A stretch of 64,000 nucleotides of DNA from Motacilla alba alba (lineage: Eukaryota > Chordata > Aves > Passeriformes > Motacillidae). The translations under genes and the position numbers were made by a program. The DNA is taken from assembly GCF_015832195.1 (NCBI RefSeq), contig NC_052027.1:10164149-10228148 (forward strand). The letters are read 5' to 3'. The notes under the pieces were generated by a model. That model did not search any database and was not told the DNA's origin. It was given only the letters and a program-made list of their open reading frames with translations. Shown here one piece after another: positions 21,731 to 34,600 of this stretch (positions within the stretch are counted from its first letter, which is position 1; each line of letters starts with the position of its first letter).

Positions 21731-21850
21731 AGGTCCCTGGAGGGCAGCCATGGACAGCTCCCGGCAGCCCGGGCTGCCCCAGACCCGTCCAGCCCCGGCG
21801 GGCTGCGGGCGGCAGGCAGGGCTCCGGGCGGCGCCGTCCGTGCGCGTCTG

Positions 21851-24230
21851 AAGCTCCCTCTAAAAGGGAGAAACTGCTCTGCTGGGAGAGGCCTCCCTGC
21901 CTTGCTGGGTTCGTTATTCCATTCCCCCTTATTTCAGGCTCGGAATTGGGTCTTTAACCCAAGCAGAGCAGAGGGTTGAGGAAATGGGAGCTGGGGCTCC
22001 TGTTTGTGGAATGAGCATAATTTATCATCTGCTAACCTCTGCCTTGGTCTGTCCTTTTGAAAAGTGTGAACAGCCACAGTTTGGAGAGTATGGGGTGGGT
22101 GAACATTTACTGAAAGCCACCCAAGTCAAAAATGCTACAGAGCCCCCAGCATCACCTGCTGAAATACCATATAATTCTATAGAGGGTTTGACAAAATATT
22201 AGTTGGTAAAAAGCAGTATGTTTTCATAGAGGAAAAGATCCCTAAATCCCCTTATTTAACCTTCCCTGTTTCTGAGAAGACCAAATTGGTTCCAAATGGA
22301 TCCTGTTCCTCTTTAGACCCTTTAGAATCTCTATTGATACAATTGCAGTTTTCAGAAATAGCAGTTTCTTTCATTTACTGATAGATTTCCAAACAGCTTT
22401 CTCTGTCTGAATAACTCATGCAATAAATAGCATGAATTTCTGTAAGTGCAAACTCCCATTTGATTGTTACAATTCTTTTCTGTAATTGCTGATTATCAAG
22501 AGACTGGATTCAGGCTACAGAAGAAAAATGCTTGTACAGAAAGAAATTTTTCTTTATTCTGCACATGAATGCTTTGATTTCTAGCAGTGATGCAGAAAAC
22601 CACAGTGCTATCTTTAGTATATTTTGGGATAGTTCCCAAATGCATTGAGCAGTATGTATAAAAAATGGCATTACAGAATAATTTAAAAAAATAAATTCAG
22701 GAGTAAATTGTACTAAAGATGCACACTTTCTAAAGGCTTAATATGAAATGGTCTTTGTTCAGAAACACCAGTTTATTACAGAATTGTGAACTTGTCACAG
22801 TGGAAACATCACAGAAATAGATAACAGAAACTGAAGACACTTGAACAGCTCTGGCTCTGTCTGGCACAATCTCTGTATCAGTGAATTAAACATTTGTACA
22901 TCCATTGCCCAGTTCTGAGCTATCCTTGCTAACCAGTTATTTCCCAAAAGCAGAACAGAGGTTCTTTAACAGCAGAGATGTATTTTGTGAATTCCTGGAA
23001 ATGTGCGAGCTCTTCACATCTTAGTTCATTATTGGTTCACATGCCATGAGCTACTTAGGCTTTGCATTTCCTTGAGGGCAAAGAAGTATTTAAGGCCAGA
23101 AGGACATCTGGGGTCTATTCTTAGCCACCATCAACTTGGTTAATGAATGGAATAAAGAGCATGTGCAACATCATGGGAAAATCTGCCTGCCAGGAGCAGG
23201 CTGTGCAGCTGACCGTGCAGCTCCTTAGGGGTAAGGGTGCTTCAGGGCACCCCAGTTTTTGGGATCATTAAATGTTTGATGCCCATCTGAGAAAGCCAGG
23301 CAGTTGGCATGGTAAGAGTGGCAGGTGGCTGCTTGTCTTTCCAGCAGAATGTCTGAGATCTGGGGATTTGTGATTTTGTTAGGACACAGGATTGGGATTT
23401 CAGGATGTTGGGATTCTTTGCTCCCTTCATTTTTTCGTGAAGGGGCTGCTTGTCTTCTCCATTCAGTCCCCCTGTTGGTTCACAGGGATGCTGATCGCCT
23501 CCACAGAGGGGTTAATTAGTGTTGGCAAACATTTTGAAGTGGATGATTGAGAAATGGATGATTGAGAGAAGAAAGCTGAATCAGTACCTGCATAAAGAAA
23601 TCTTCCTCTGTATGGGAAACTCCCCGTGTACCCAAGGATGCTGCACAGGCCACTGAGCAGTCATCTCCCATTGCCTGGAGTCTCCTCCAGGGCTCTCATT
23701 TATTGCAGAATTCCACTTCAGTCCGTGTGATGTGAGCCCCAATAGGTGCCACAGAGAGAACAGCCTGGCGGCAACCAGCAAGCACTGTGGAAATACCAGA
23801 GGAGCTGGAGCTCTTTCTTTCTCTGGAGCTCTTGTTCTGCTCTTTTCCAGGGAGTTGAGCAGCTGCAGAACCCAGAGCCTCTCAGGAGGAAGAAGGGGAA
23901 GGTGGAGCCTGTTTCTATGGTTCAAGACAAGGAGGGAGGAGGTATCCTCGAGTGAGTGCCCACAAGACACGGCCTACAAGAGCTCTGTGGAAGGTGGTGC
24001 AGGCAGCTCTCTGCTTCAGTAGGGTCTCTGGTGAGCTGCCAGCAGAAGTTTTCTGCTGGTGGGTCTCTCTGGGACACTGTTCTCCTGCCTTTCTCCAGCC
24101 TGTGGGCAAGCAGATGGTTGTGGAGATCCCACAGGGAATATATGGCTGCTCTCACAATTCTTTCAACGACTGTGCACACTCCTGAGCTTGGTAGAGAGGC
24201 TGAGAGGGGGTGAAAGAGGGACCAGGTAGT
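21851..24230. other. Intergenic DNA, no gene recognised
   Basis: AT-rich from about 21860, then mixed composition. Only chance ORFs are seen; none has a family motif or a convincing splice context. Confidence 0.4.
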
Positions 24231-24238
24231 GGTCCATT

Positions 24239-24265
24239 TGTACTTTATTCACAGAATAAAGTACA
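24239..24265. other. Perfect 12-bp inverted repeat with AATAAA on both strands
   Basis: The arms TGTACTTTATTC and GAATAAAGTACA are separated by ACA. Each strand carries one AATAAA (24255-24260 on +, 24244-24249 on -), so the hairpin could act as a bidirectional poly(A) element. Confidence 0.8.
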
Positions 24266-24582
24266 GCATCAGCACCACAGCTCAATGAAAGGTGCTGAAA
24301 GAAACAGCACTGTCCATCCCACCTGATCCCAACACGTCTCTGTTTCACCGTGGACCATGTCCCTTCCCAGCACCAGATGGTTGTGAAGGCCACACGTGCT
24401 GCATGGGCACAGTAAATCCAGGGTCTCTCAACAGCAACAGGGATCTCTCCTCTCCCCTTGGCTCACAGGGCACAGGGAGGTGCTGGCCCGATGGAAAAAG
24501 GGTTACCATGGCTTGGGGTGGAGCCATCCCAAAGCAGAGGAGCAGCTCTAGCAGGAGATAAACTGGAGACCTCCCAGGAGCA

Positions 24583-25078
24583 TCAGCGAAGCTCTGGTAC
24601 CCGAGAGCTGGTTCCCCATGGGGTACAACCACTGGCACTGCTGCTTGCCCCCTGCTCCTTCCAGCTGAAGCGTACTTGCAGGAAAGGTCTGATCTCAAAA
24701 TCTTCCAGCTGGAAAAATGTCCCGGTCACCTTTGCTTGGCCAGAGCCAGCCACGAGATGGCAGCAGCCTTGTGTCGCCGGGCTGGGACTTGGCTCTTTCC
24801 TACGCTTCCCGCTCCGGCTCCTCCGTGCCCCTTTCACATTATAGATGAGGTCTCCGGGTCTGACGGGCTCTAAGAAACTTTGTTCCATCCTCTGGATTGA
24901 AGGAGAAGTGACCCCCGAGGAGGGCTGTGAAAGAAGATCTGTGAGCTGAGCTCCCATCTTTGCAAACAAGCTGATGGAGCAGAACCACCTCGTCTCCTGA
25001 TCCCCAGCCCCCAGGGTGTTCATGGGATGTCTCATCCAAAGTGAATGTGCACAATTCTTTCAAGAGCTCAGGTTTCAA
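24583..25078 (-). other. Unrecognised open region on - strand, possible transcript end
   Basis: Two overlapping - strand frames are open for 80 and 150 codons. One begins right after an acceptor-like gatccactag and reads LKPELLKELCTFTLDETSHE. The other contains EPVRPGDLIYNVKGARRSRS. The - strand AATAAA at 24249-24244 lies about 340 nt beyond the longer frame's stop. I do not recognise any family. It could be the last exon of a lineage-specific gene or lncRNA, or chance. Confidence 0.2.
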
Positions 25079-25511
25079 CCTAGTGGATCAAAATTGCTGA
25101 AGTTCCTGAAGGGCCGTATGGAAATTAAGTCCCTGTCATTCTTCCTTTCCCTGCAGCTACTCAGGGGTGCTGTGTGATGACTTGGACAACGAGCAGCAGG
25201 TGCTCAGTGATTTGTATTTCACACTTGGTCTTGCTGAGGATGCAGGCTCCCTCCTGCTGAAGAGAAAATGTTCTGCAGTCTTCAGCCTGGGATCATGGCC
25301 AGAGCTGGGACAGTTTCTTTTGCAATGCAAAGCTAATTCTGGTGTGTGCTGAGACATCTGCACACAGATAAGGTGTGTGCTTTGCTCTGGCTCCCAGCTA
25401 ACATAGCCAAGGCCATGGAGAATTGGTTGGCTTTTGCTCCCTGATGTGTGGCTCAGGCAGTGTGGGACTGCTTGGTGGTGCTGGAGCAGAGCCTCGTGCA
25501 GATGCAGAAGA

Positions 25512-25675
25512 TGACAGAATCTCAGCGTAAGGCTGTTGGAGAGGGACCTCTGGAGGTCTCTTGTCCAGCCTCCTGCTCAAAGCAGGGATAACTTCCAAGT
25601 CATACCAGCCTGCTCAAGGCCTTGCCCAGCTCTTTTGCAAATCTCTAAGGGTGGAGGTTTTGTGAAGTATCTAGA
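25512..25675 (-). mobile_element. CR1 LINE fragment (degraded)
   Basis: The + strand has gacagaatctcag, gagagggacctctggaggtc, cagcctcctgctcaaagcag, gctcaaggccttgcccagct and a degraded caaatctctaagggtgga. This is the usual order of the reverse complement of the CR1 3' region. It is short and diverged, with no coding content. Confidence 0.75.
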
Positions 25676-28600
25676 CAATGGAGGCTGAGATCAGGGAGGC
25701 TGAGCCTGGGTTCTGTGGGGTGACCCCCCTGGTTTGCTCTGGTAAGGATATAAATAAACAATATGGTTGCAATTTCAAAGCCAGTTCTGAAAACCCACGT
25801 AGACCTGGTCCCCAGATGAAATCTGTAACTAGTTCCAGACTTCCCTCTGAGCTCAGTTCTTTTGGGAACCAGAGATTGCATTTGGCCCACTGTGCAAAAG
25901 AGAGCCACAAAGCTGCAGCCAAGGAGACTTTCTTAAACTGGACTATAAATCCACATTATTTGCACGGACAGATGACCCAGGAACCTGAGACTGAAATTTC
26001 ATGATTTTGCATTAAGCTCTTGAGGCACAGTTCCAGCCTTTTTCCTGGCTCTTGCTTTGTGGCAAAACTTCAGCTGCTGTCACTGCATGGGAACAGATCC
26101 AGCTGAAAAAATACCCTGCCTGAGGAAAAGATCCTGTTTTATCATGATCACTGTGGTGGCTTGAGGAAGAGGGACACATGGGCTGGGGAAAGGTGGAATT
26201 GCCCCTTTCAGTGACAGCCTGTGCTTTGATCACTTAGGAAGATAGTGAAACTGCAGCTGGTAAAAAGGGCTGATCCTGCAAGTCCTACACACAAATTTTC
26301 TTCAACAGGAGCTTATTGAGCACAGCAAAAAGGATTAATAAACCAAAGGTATGGGTTGAGCTGCAAAAGGAAGCACGTGCTTCACGACTCCAAACTCTTT
26401 CTGCTCATGTGGAATGGATTAAAGATTAAAAAAACCCTGTTATGCACTTTGCTCCTGAGCAGTTTCGATCCTGTCTATCTTCTTCTCCAGAGAAGCTTGT
26501 ACAGGAACTATTATCTGTAACTCAAAACTGTGGCTCATATTCCCAGGATAGCTCATGGGATCCACTTCTCCTTGCCAGAGAATGAGGCATCACTGGGTAC
26601 CAGCTGCAGTGGTTCAGGAATGCTTGTTTTCTTGTAGGATCTGCCTATTTGCATCTGTATTTTGAGTGTGAAATACTGGGCCACATAGAAACACAGCAAC
26701 TCTGCTGATGCTGGGCAGTGGATCTCCTGTGGGACAAGCCCTAAATCCACGTTTGATGTCTGTTTAGCTGGAATCATGGACAGCACAAACACCCTCCTCA
26801 CGCAAGAACAGCTTTATTACTCAGAAATACTTTGAAATTCCAGATCCCGTTCCTATTCTTTTTGCCTGCACCGGTGTGAATGACCGCTGTTCTCCTCCCC
26901 ACTGAGATGTCAGCAGATCCTGTAGGTTGTTTTCCACTGAAATGTCTCTTCTTAGGTAAATATTACATCTGGGGTTGCTTTGCCAGTGGCTTTCCTACCT
27001 GGAGTTTGTACAACAGGTCAATGCCCTGCTGGGAGATAAGAGGAATACTTGCTGCCAGTGCTGTTTGCTGAAATGCCACCCTGCTCTTCCCTCATCAGTT
27101 GCTCCTCCAAAGTTTTTTTAAATGTTGCTTAAGTCCTGGAGGTTTTTGCAAATTGAGGGAAATTTAAGACAAGATGTCGAATGTTTGGACAGAGCAGAAG
27201 GACTTGTTTATTGCAGCAGCCATGACTTGTAAATTATTCATCTGTGTGTAATTGAAATGCTCAGATCCTCAGAGGTCATGTTACAAAGAGTGAGGTGAAG
27301 GATCAGTGAGCTTCCAGCAAAACAGGAAGGTTGGCAGGTCCTGGGGAAGCCTTCTCCATCCACCTGCATCTGCTCCGTGGTGGTGCCTTTTTGCAGATGA
27401 AAACTGAGTTTTCAAGAAGTGAAGCAATGTACAAACACGTGTCTGGGAAGGGGAGAGGCCCTGTGTAAAGTACCTTCCTCTGTCAGCTTTCCCTCCAGTG
27501 GGAAGCACAGGTTTGAAGCCTGTTGCAGTGAAACATCTATACAGTCTGAGGGCACAGCCCAAGTATCAGCACACATACAGAGGACCCTGGGCTCTGTGAA
27601 ATGGAGAAGAAGTTCCAAGGACCAAGAGAGACCAGAATAGCTGTGTAAGCAGAAAATAATCCAGTGCAGTTCCACTCAGCAGTCCTGTCTCCAGACAACA
27701 CCAAACTTCAACTAATTAAAAAGAGCAGATGCTAGCTGGAACGCTAATTGGAACAGCTATCAACTTTTCTCTGTACTTAAATCTGTATTCCAGCTCTCTC
27801 ATACCAGGTTTGGAGAGAAAAAGTTAACCCTTCGGGTTGTTTATTTTTTAGACATGGCATATCCTTGGAAGAGAGCATAATGAAAGTTCTATGAATAGGT
27901 TTGGATCCAGGTTTTTTCAGTTGAAAACAATTCTCTGTCTAATAATGCAGAGCCATCATCACAAAAAGCACTCTCACCCCTTCTCTTTCACTGTGCTGTC
28001 AGTAAAGTGATCTTGCTCAGCTTTCAGAGGCCTTGCAGCAGTGCTGGGCACAGAGCCAGCTGCTCTTCTTCTCTGTATGTATTGTATTAGATGGACACCT
28101 CTTCATTAACCTGGCCTCATTTGTTCCCCTCAGCCTGTATTCCTTCTCATTAGACTTGATGTATGATCAAGAAAAGAAAGTGCAAAGAGCTCAGCTGACA
28201 TCTGATACACTTATAAATAGCCTTTCTGCCCTGCTACAGTTCTGTGGCCATCCCGATGGCAGCAAGCACTCGGTGTATCACACTCTTCCTGGAACTGGGA
28301 TGCTATCGAAGATTTTCCTCTAAAGCAGCCAAATTTGGACTCTGTTGGAAACTGGGTGCTTGAATGCAGGCACCACTGGTCTGTTCCAGATTGGCAGTTC
28401 CTTAGTCTTGTCCTGATCTCCAATTCTAAAGAGATCAGGCAAAGGCATTGTTCAAACAGTGAGGCTCTTCCACTGTTCCAAGCCCTCCCTGCTCCCTGTG
28501 ACAGGCAGAGGCTCCCTCAGCACAATGACAAGCTCTGGACTTTTTCTACAACTTTGCTCACACTCCACCCCAAGCTGCTGTTACTCCCTTCATTCCCAAG

Positions 28601-31600
28601 CCCTGTTTCCTCCCTCCCCCTCAGGGCTGGATCCTATCTCCTCCCTGGGCTCACTGAGTCCATCACAGGTCTGGCAATCCTTGTTGAGATGTGTCCTGAG
28701 TGCTCTCATGAACACCAGTGTTCCCATCTAAGCACAATCTCCTCTGGTTTCCAGTGGATGATGAGGAGAGTATCCCTTAACCCCTTTTTCTTTTGCTGAC
28801 CTCCTTGGTTGATAACTATTGTCATGTCCCACACCTTACTGGCACTGAATGAGCCTCAAATTCAGCTCCCAAAGACATTGCCAGGGAGTGATGAATTTAG
28901 GCAGGAGAGCTATGGAGGATTACAGGGCTGATTGAGATATTACAGATTATTCCTGAATCATATTCTCGTAGGTCTGAGGAAAGAAATGAGTCAGATCCTT
29001 CCAACACAGTTTGACCTGGCAGATGCAGCCAGCAGCCAGCTCAGAGGCTGTGTGAGGAGCTCACAATGTTTTGCAAATGGAATAAAGTTCATTTAACACT
29101 GCAGGCCTTTATTTGCTGTTAACTCGAAGGCCTCTCACCTGAAAACAACCTGCAGATCACTTACCCCACCACTGCTTGCAGGAGGAATTAGGTCCTGAGA
29201 GCTGCTGGTGGGAAGGAGGTGGGTATTTCTGAGACATGACTCCCTTTCCCAAGGCAGGGTAAAGGTCTTTTTCCTGTGATGCTGAGTTCATCACTGAAAT
29301 ACTCACAGTCCCTGTTCCCTTTTTGGATAGCAGGACTCTGCCCCAAAACCACTCTCCTGCCTCTAGGCTGTCTCTCAGCACTGCTGCCAAATATTGGTCT
29401 TAATGTCATTTTGCTGTTTTTTGGCTGCTTTCTCTTCCTAGGTGGGAATGCTGTCACTACCAAATGACACCTGTTTTCCATGGGTCTCTTCAGCCTACAG
29501 GAAAAATGGTCTTTCCCCTAGCTCAGCTGCAGGCAGGCATCTCCTGGGGCCAGTGGATCAGGTAAGCAGCTCCTCTGACTCCGTTCTCCTGCTGAGCTCT
29601 CGGTGCCTGTCTGCCTTCTGGATGTGCCTTGTTGACTACTGACAGCCACAGGTGAATGGCTCACACCTGACTGATGGTGGATTTTTAGACATTTAGAAGT
29701 TAGGAGGTGAAATGGGAACTTGTTTCCTATTGTTTGCCTCCCACATTCTGTCAGCGTCTCCCCCTCAGCACCCACCCCAAGTCCCTGCCTGCCAAGCCTC
29801 GGCTGTGCTCTGTTTTCCCTCTTGGGCAGCTTCAGGTTTAGACTCTCCCAGCCCATTTTCTTCCAGCAGGAGACAAACTCGCATGCACCCCGCACAGCCC
29901 GTGACCCTGCGCCCATCCCAGCCCCGCGGGGAGGGCTCTGCCCAGAGCTGGCTACATTCCCTTGCGGTGCCCCAGAGCCTGCTTGCAGCTGAGCTGTCTG
30001 GAGACAGCATCAGCATTGCTGCATCGGGACAGAGGGCAGCCTTCTGACTGCTCCTCGAGTTGTTCTTCGTGGCTGCTCACTCTGCCTTCATGCCCCAGAG
30101 ATGTGAGGTGTGTCCTGAGGCCAGATTTCCCCTGTGGAACATGGGGCAATGGTTCTCAGAGCCTGCAATGGGAATTTCTTTAGGGCATGGCAACGATCTC
30201 ACCTGCCTGAATGCACACTTGTGCCAGGTTAAGCCATCAGCCTTGAATGCCTTCTCTGTTCTTGTTCCAAAGCAGCTTTAAATTAGAAATCTTACCACCT
30301 GCATTTGATATGGGCAGGGATTTTGCAATACTGGGAGGCTGAGTCAGGCACAGATACAAGAGTCATTCCTGCTGCTGAAAGCTCCTGATGCATTTAGTAC
30401 CCACTGCAATAGTTTCCCTCCTCACCCCATCTCCCCAGGGGTTGAGCAAGACTGGCAAACCTGGTCAGCTCAGCACCACAGGAGCAGCTCTGGGGACCCT
30501 GGGCACTGGCTGACTCAGCAGGGACTCTGCTCCCTGCCTGCTTGTGGCTTTTCCCCTGTCAGCAGCAGCATGGCCAAGGTAAATTGCCTGGTTTTGGAAC
30601 AGCTTTGGTTCCTGCTGAGATTGGCAGCCTCTGTCTTACTGTGAACCTTTCTGATACAGCAGCAGAACACCATCCTGGTATGGAAAACAGGCTGACCCTC
30701 TCCAGTCCTCTGCCACGTGTGTGTTGCATTTACTGATCCAAATTTCCCTAGACTGTACCCTGGAGGGAAAGCATCTGATTCCTGTCCTTCAGATCCAAGC
30801 CCCTTTGCCAGTTCCCACTTTTAAGCTTCCCTGATAAAATCTAATGGAGCTTATTCAGGGGTGGCTCATTCAGCTGTGGGAAAGGGTCTTGAAAAAATGA
30901 GTGTTTAGACTTCTGTTATCCTCCTTCTCTTATCCTAACTTTTCAGTGCTTTCTGAGCCTGGCCTATGGCTAAACCATGCTTAAGGGATTAGTTAAAAGA
31001 CTCTTATTTATTTTATTGATATTTCTTCCACCATCTTGTTAGTAATTTTCTGCTTTTGACTCAGATAAATGGGGAATCAAAGAGTTCTATCAGTACAATA
31101 CATCTATGATTTGTTACAGTAGAAGTTCCTAACTGAAGGTCTTTTAAGTTGTTCTGAGTTTCCATGTTTGAATACACAGCATTGCTTTGGGCCAAGCCCA
31201 GTGAAACCTCCAGCAGTTTGCCTGATTTACCTTCCGCTCTCCATGCACTGTGCTAGACCTGGGATTGCATGCTCTGCTCATCCTGGGTCACAGCTTGATC
31301 TCTTTTCAGGTGGCAAATCCTGCAGCTCCATTAAGGTATGGCTGCTCAAGACAACCCCTTGAAGCGGCCCACATGGCTCCTCCAGCTGCTTGGAGGCAGC
31401 CAAAGAAGGCTCCTGGCACATTTTCCTCCTGAAAGTGGGTGTGAGGGAGGAGGAGGCAGCAGTTATTGAGCTGACAAAATTTCTTGTCTCCTGCCTGAGT
31501 CTCAATGGGCTCCAAAAGAGGGTCCAGAAATGCCAAGATCTTGGGCTGGCCCTGTCCCACGCAGGGGCTGCCTTCCAGTGTGGTCCAGGAGCCTCTGCTC

Positions 31601-34600
31601 AAGGTGATTTTTTTTCAGCATATTTATTCCTTTTGTACCTCTTGTTTGGGTGACTGACATTTTTCTGCTGGCTTGTACTTTTATGAGGGCTCTTCTCACC
31701 CATTGGGCTCTGATGACTGGGCCACCTTCCCATTGCTGGTGTCCAGCAAAGCCATGGCACAGCTGAGCTCACCCAGGGTGCCTGATCCTGCTCCGGCGCT
31801 GTCCTGGCTGGCTGGAGCTCCCCCAGCAGCTGGGCTCAGCCTGTTATGGCAAAAGCAGAACTCACTCCTTTTCTGAAAAACCTCCAACTCTCTCCATTCT
31901 TTGGCCCAGCTTTGAGCCCAGTGGTTCCTCTGTTGCCTGGACAGAAATGTTGGCCTCAGCGTCCTCCTTCGAGGTGACATCCCACACCTGAGTCCAGTAC
32001 TGAACCATTTGCCCCAAGCATCCTGGGAGTGTCCTGGGGCTTTCTGTGTTCCTGCCTGTATGCAGTTCCTTTGGCTTGATTAGAGCTCTTCTATGTGCTC
32101 TGATTTTTTCCCTCCCACCAACTCCAAAACTATCACCATCTTCTGGCTCCCCATGAATTTCTTTTGCTTCTCTTTCCTGGACAAGGCCTAAACATCTCCA
32201 CACACTTGTGCCAACCAATGGGTCCCTGGGATATTTGTAGCCTTTATTTCTCTTTACCAAACCTCTTTGTATTAGGCAGTGCCCCCAAAAGAAAAAAACA
32301 AATAAGCATTATTGAAACCCTCTCCTCTGCCCCATGCAAACAGCCCTGCCTGTGAGGGCAAACAGATCTTCTGTCCATCATTTTGCTGCTCCACGATGAC
32401 ATCCCCTCTTATTTTAAAATGTTTTTCCCTGGAGGCAAATTATTAAACAGCTTTTTGAGCAGACTTGCACCAATTTCTGTGCCAAACTCCTGCCATTCCT
32501 ACCCACTTCAGGCTGATGCTGGTGGTGCTGAGCTGCTGGAGGCAGGGATGTGCCTGATCCCTCAGTAAAGCCTGTCCTGGCATTGCACAACATGCCGTGC
32601 TCAGGGAGCTGTGTGCAATCCCTGCCTGGGACAGATGTCTGAGCTGGATCCCTCTGGAATGACGTCAAAGGCTGCAATAGTGTCCATCTTCCCGGGGCTG
32701 GCAGGGCCTGGCCACGCGCAGTGGCATTCATCTGTCACCAAATGCCAGCACAGGTGGCCCCTGCCCCTTGGCACGGCGAGGGTCTGCTCACACACCCAGG
32801 TCTTCCTTGCAAATTCCTGCTACTCTGGAAACCTCTGACTGAAAGCAAACGGGACTTGATTTTAAAAGGAGCATCCTCCATTGCTGACCCGTGAGCAGAT
32901 AAAAGTCCAGCAAACTCACAGCCTTTGCTGTGCTTGGGACACAGGCTGGCACAAACAAATGCCACTTGTCATGGAGCTGCAGCAGCCAGCACAGCAGAGG
33001 GGATCAGTAAATCCCTGGATGTGACTTGGCGCCCGTCTCTGTGGCACTGATTAGGAGGACAGGAGTTATCTGTGTGCAGCTATTTTGGATGCCTGTGTGA
33101 AGGGCTGCTGAAGGCAGCAGCAGCAGCCTCAGCTGGTACCAAAAAAGCCGTGGTGACATGGGGTGACACACTGCTGCACCTGACCCTTTGCCACGGGAAG
33201 CTTTCCCAGCACTGCAGGGAAGAAGGAGACTGGCACATCCCTGGGGCAGGAGTTCCCCGAGGCACCCCAGGCTCTGCCTCCCCGGGGGCTGTGACAGGGC
33301 AGGGGCTGTGACACTCCTGGCACCATTGCCAGCCCTGCCCGCTGCTAAGGCACTGCTGGCATTGCACTTCTGCCAGACCCAGCCTGGAGTGGGCAGCTCC
33401 AGGAAATGCTGTTCCTGATGCCGTTAGCTGTGTGCTGGCCCCAGCCATGGTCCACTGTGACAGCTCTGCACAAAGGTCAGGGGGAAGGAAAGCGTGTTTG
33501 ACGTTTTCAATTTTTATATAAATGCCCAGACAATTCTTAGAATCTTCTTAAAATGCTGATGACAGATTAAGAACAGCTCCCAACTTGGGGTTTTGGAAAT
33601 AGTGAGGTTTTCCAAGTTGCCAATCCAGCAGGAGGAGTTCCAGCATGCCTGTGGCTGTGTTCCTCTCCTTTAGCCAGCCCAGGGCTGCTGGTGGTGGCTG
33701 CTCCCAGGATGTGGCCATGTAGGGTATAACCTGGGGAAAGGGAAAAAGGAGTGTAACATTAGCAAGAACATTTTTACTGGCTCATGAAATGAAATAACTA
33801 TAAGATGTAGAAAGCTATTAAAAAATTGCTAGCCTTACAAAAATGGGGGAGGTTGGTTTTTAACATATAGGCGCAGAGGTGAGGTATCTTTAAAAATCTG
33901 CAATTTTGAGCTGGAAATATGACTGAGACAATTAGATATTTATTAGATATTTAATTACCAAATCAATTTTGCTAAAAAGATCCAGAGTTTGCAGTTTATT
34001 TCATTAGCCTCTGTGAGCCTACCAGCGAAACACCCCTGGTTAGAACTGGTGCTGCTGTGTTGGTTTGATGTGGGTCCCATCAGCAAATTGTTATGATTAT
34101 AACAGACTTTTCATGCTTAAAGAACTTGACATTCCAAAAGCACCATCCTTCCTGTCTTCTCTGATAGAGATAACTAGTTCATTCCTAGGTGTAAAAGCAA
34201 AAGCGTTTTCCTTGAGTGGTTGTGTTACCAAGGCAGTGAGGAGAAGGGCTGGTGTGGCAATGCTTTTTGCCGGGCAGAAATCAGTCAGTATTTACCTTAG
34301 GGGCTGTGATATTTAAACAGGAATTCCAAAGAGAGCTACCACAGTGAACTACTGCTGACTCTGACAGGTTTGCAGGATCAATGCCTCACTGTAGTAAGAG
34401 AGATGCTGCTTGCTGATGGCCAGGAGCCCTAATGGTATCCAGGGAAACCTGACTGCCTGCAGTAATTCACAGGGTGGTCACTGTCCCCTGCAAGCTTGTG
34501 CACAGCCATCCACGTGTGGCTTGATCTTTGGGGTAAATTGGCTTTAGAGCTGAGGACACTTGCTGTGCCAGCCTCTGCAGCAGAGATATTCCAGGTCCAC

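Larger units (their letters stand above)
21410..21850. promoter_or_regulatory. CpG island, candidate CFAP100 promoter
   Basis: This block is dense in CpG and in GC-box-like strings (gggccgggc, gcggggccggggc), in contrast to AT-rich flanks. It lies about 2.3 kb upstream of the CFAP100 start codon on the - strand and carries an X-box-like palindrome at 21497-21510, the hallmark of RFX-controlled ciliary promoters. A GCTCG array fills 21562-21730. Assignment to CFAP100 is inferred from distance, orientation and the X-box. A + strand non-coding transcript is the alternative. Confidence 0.55.

Noticed and set aside
21187..21979. Several long overlapping ORFs (up to about 259 codons) on both strands
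   Set aside because: They run through the GGTGTC minisatellite and the GCTCG array, whose units contain no stop codon in any frame. The peptides are five-residue repeats. Not genes.
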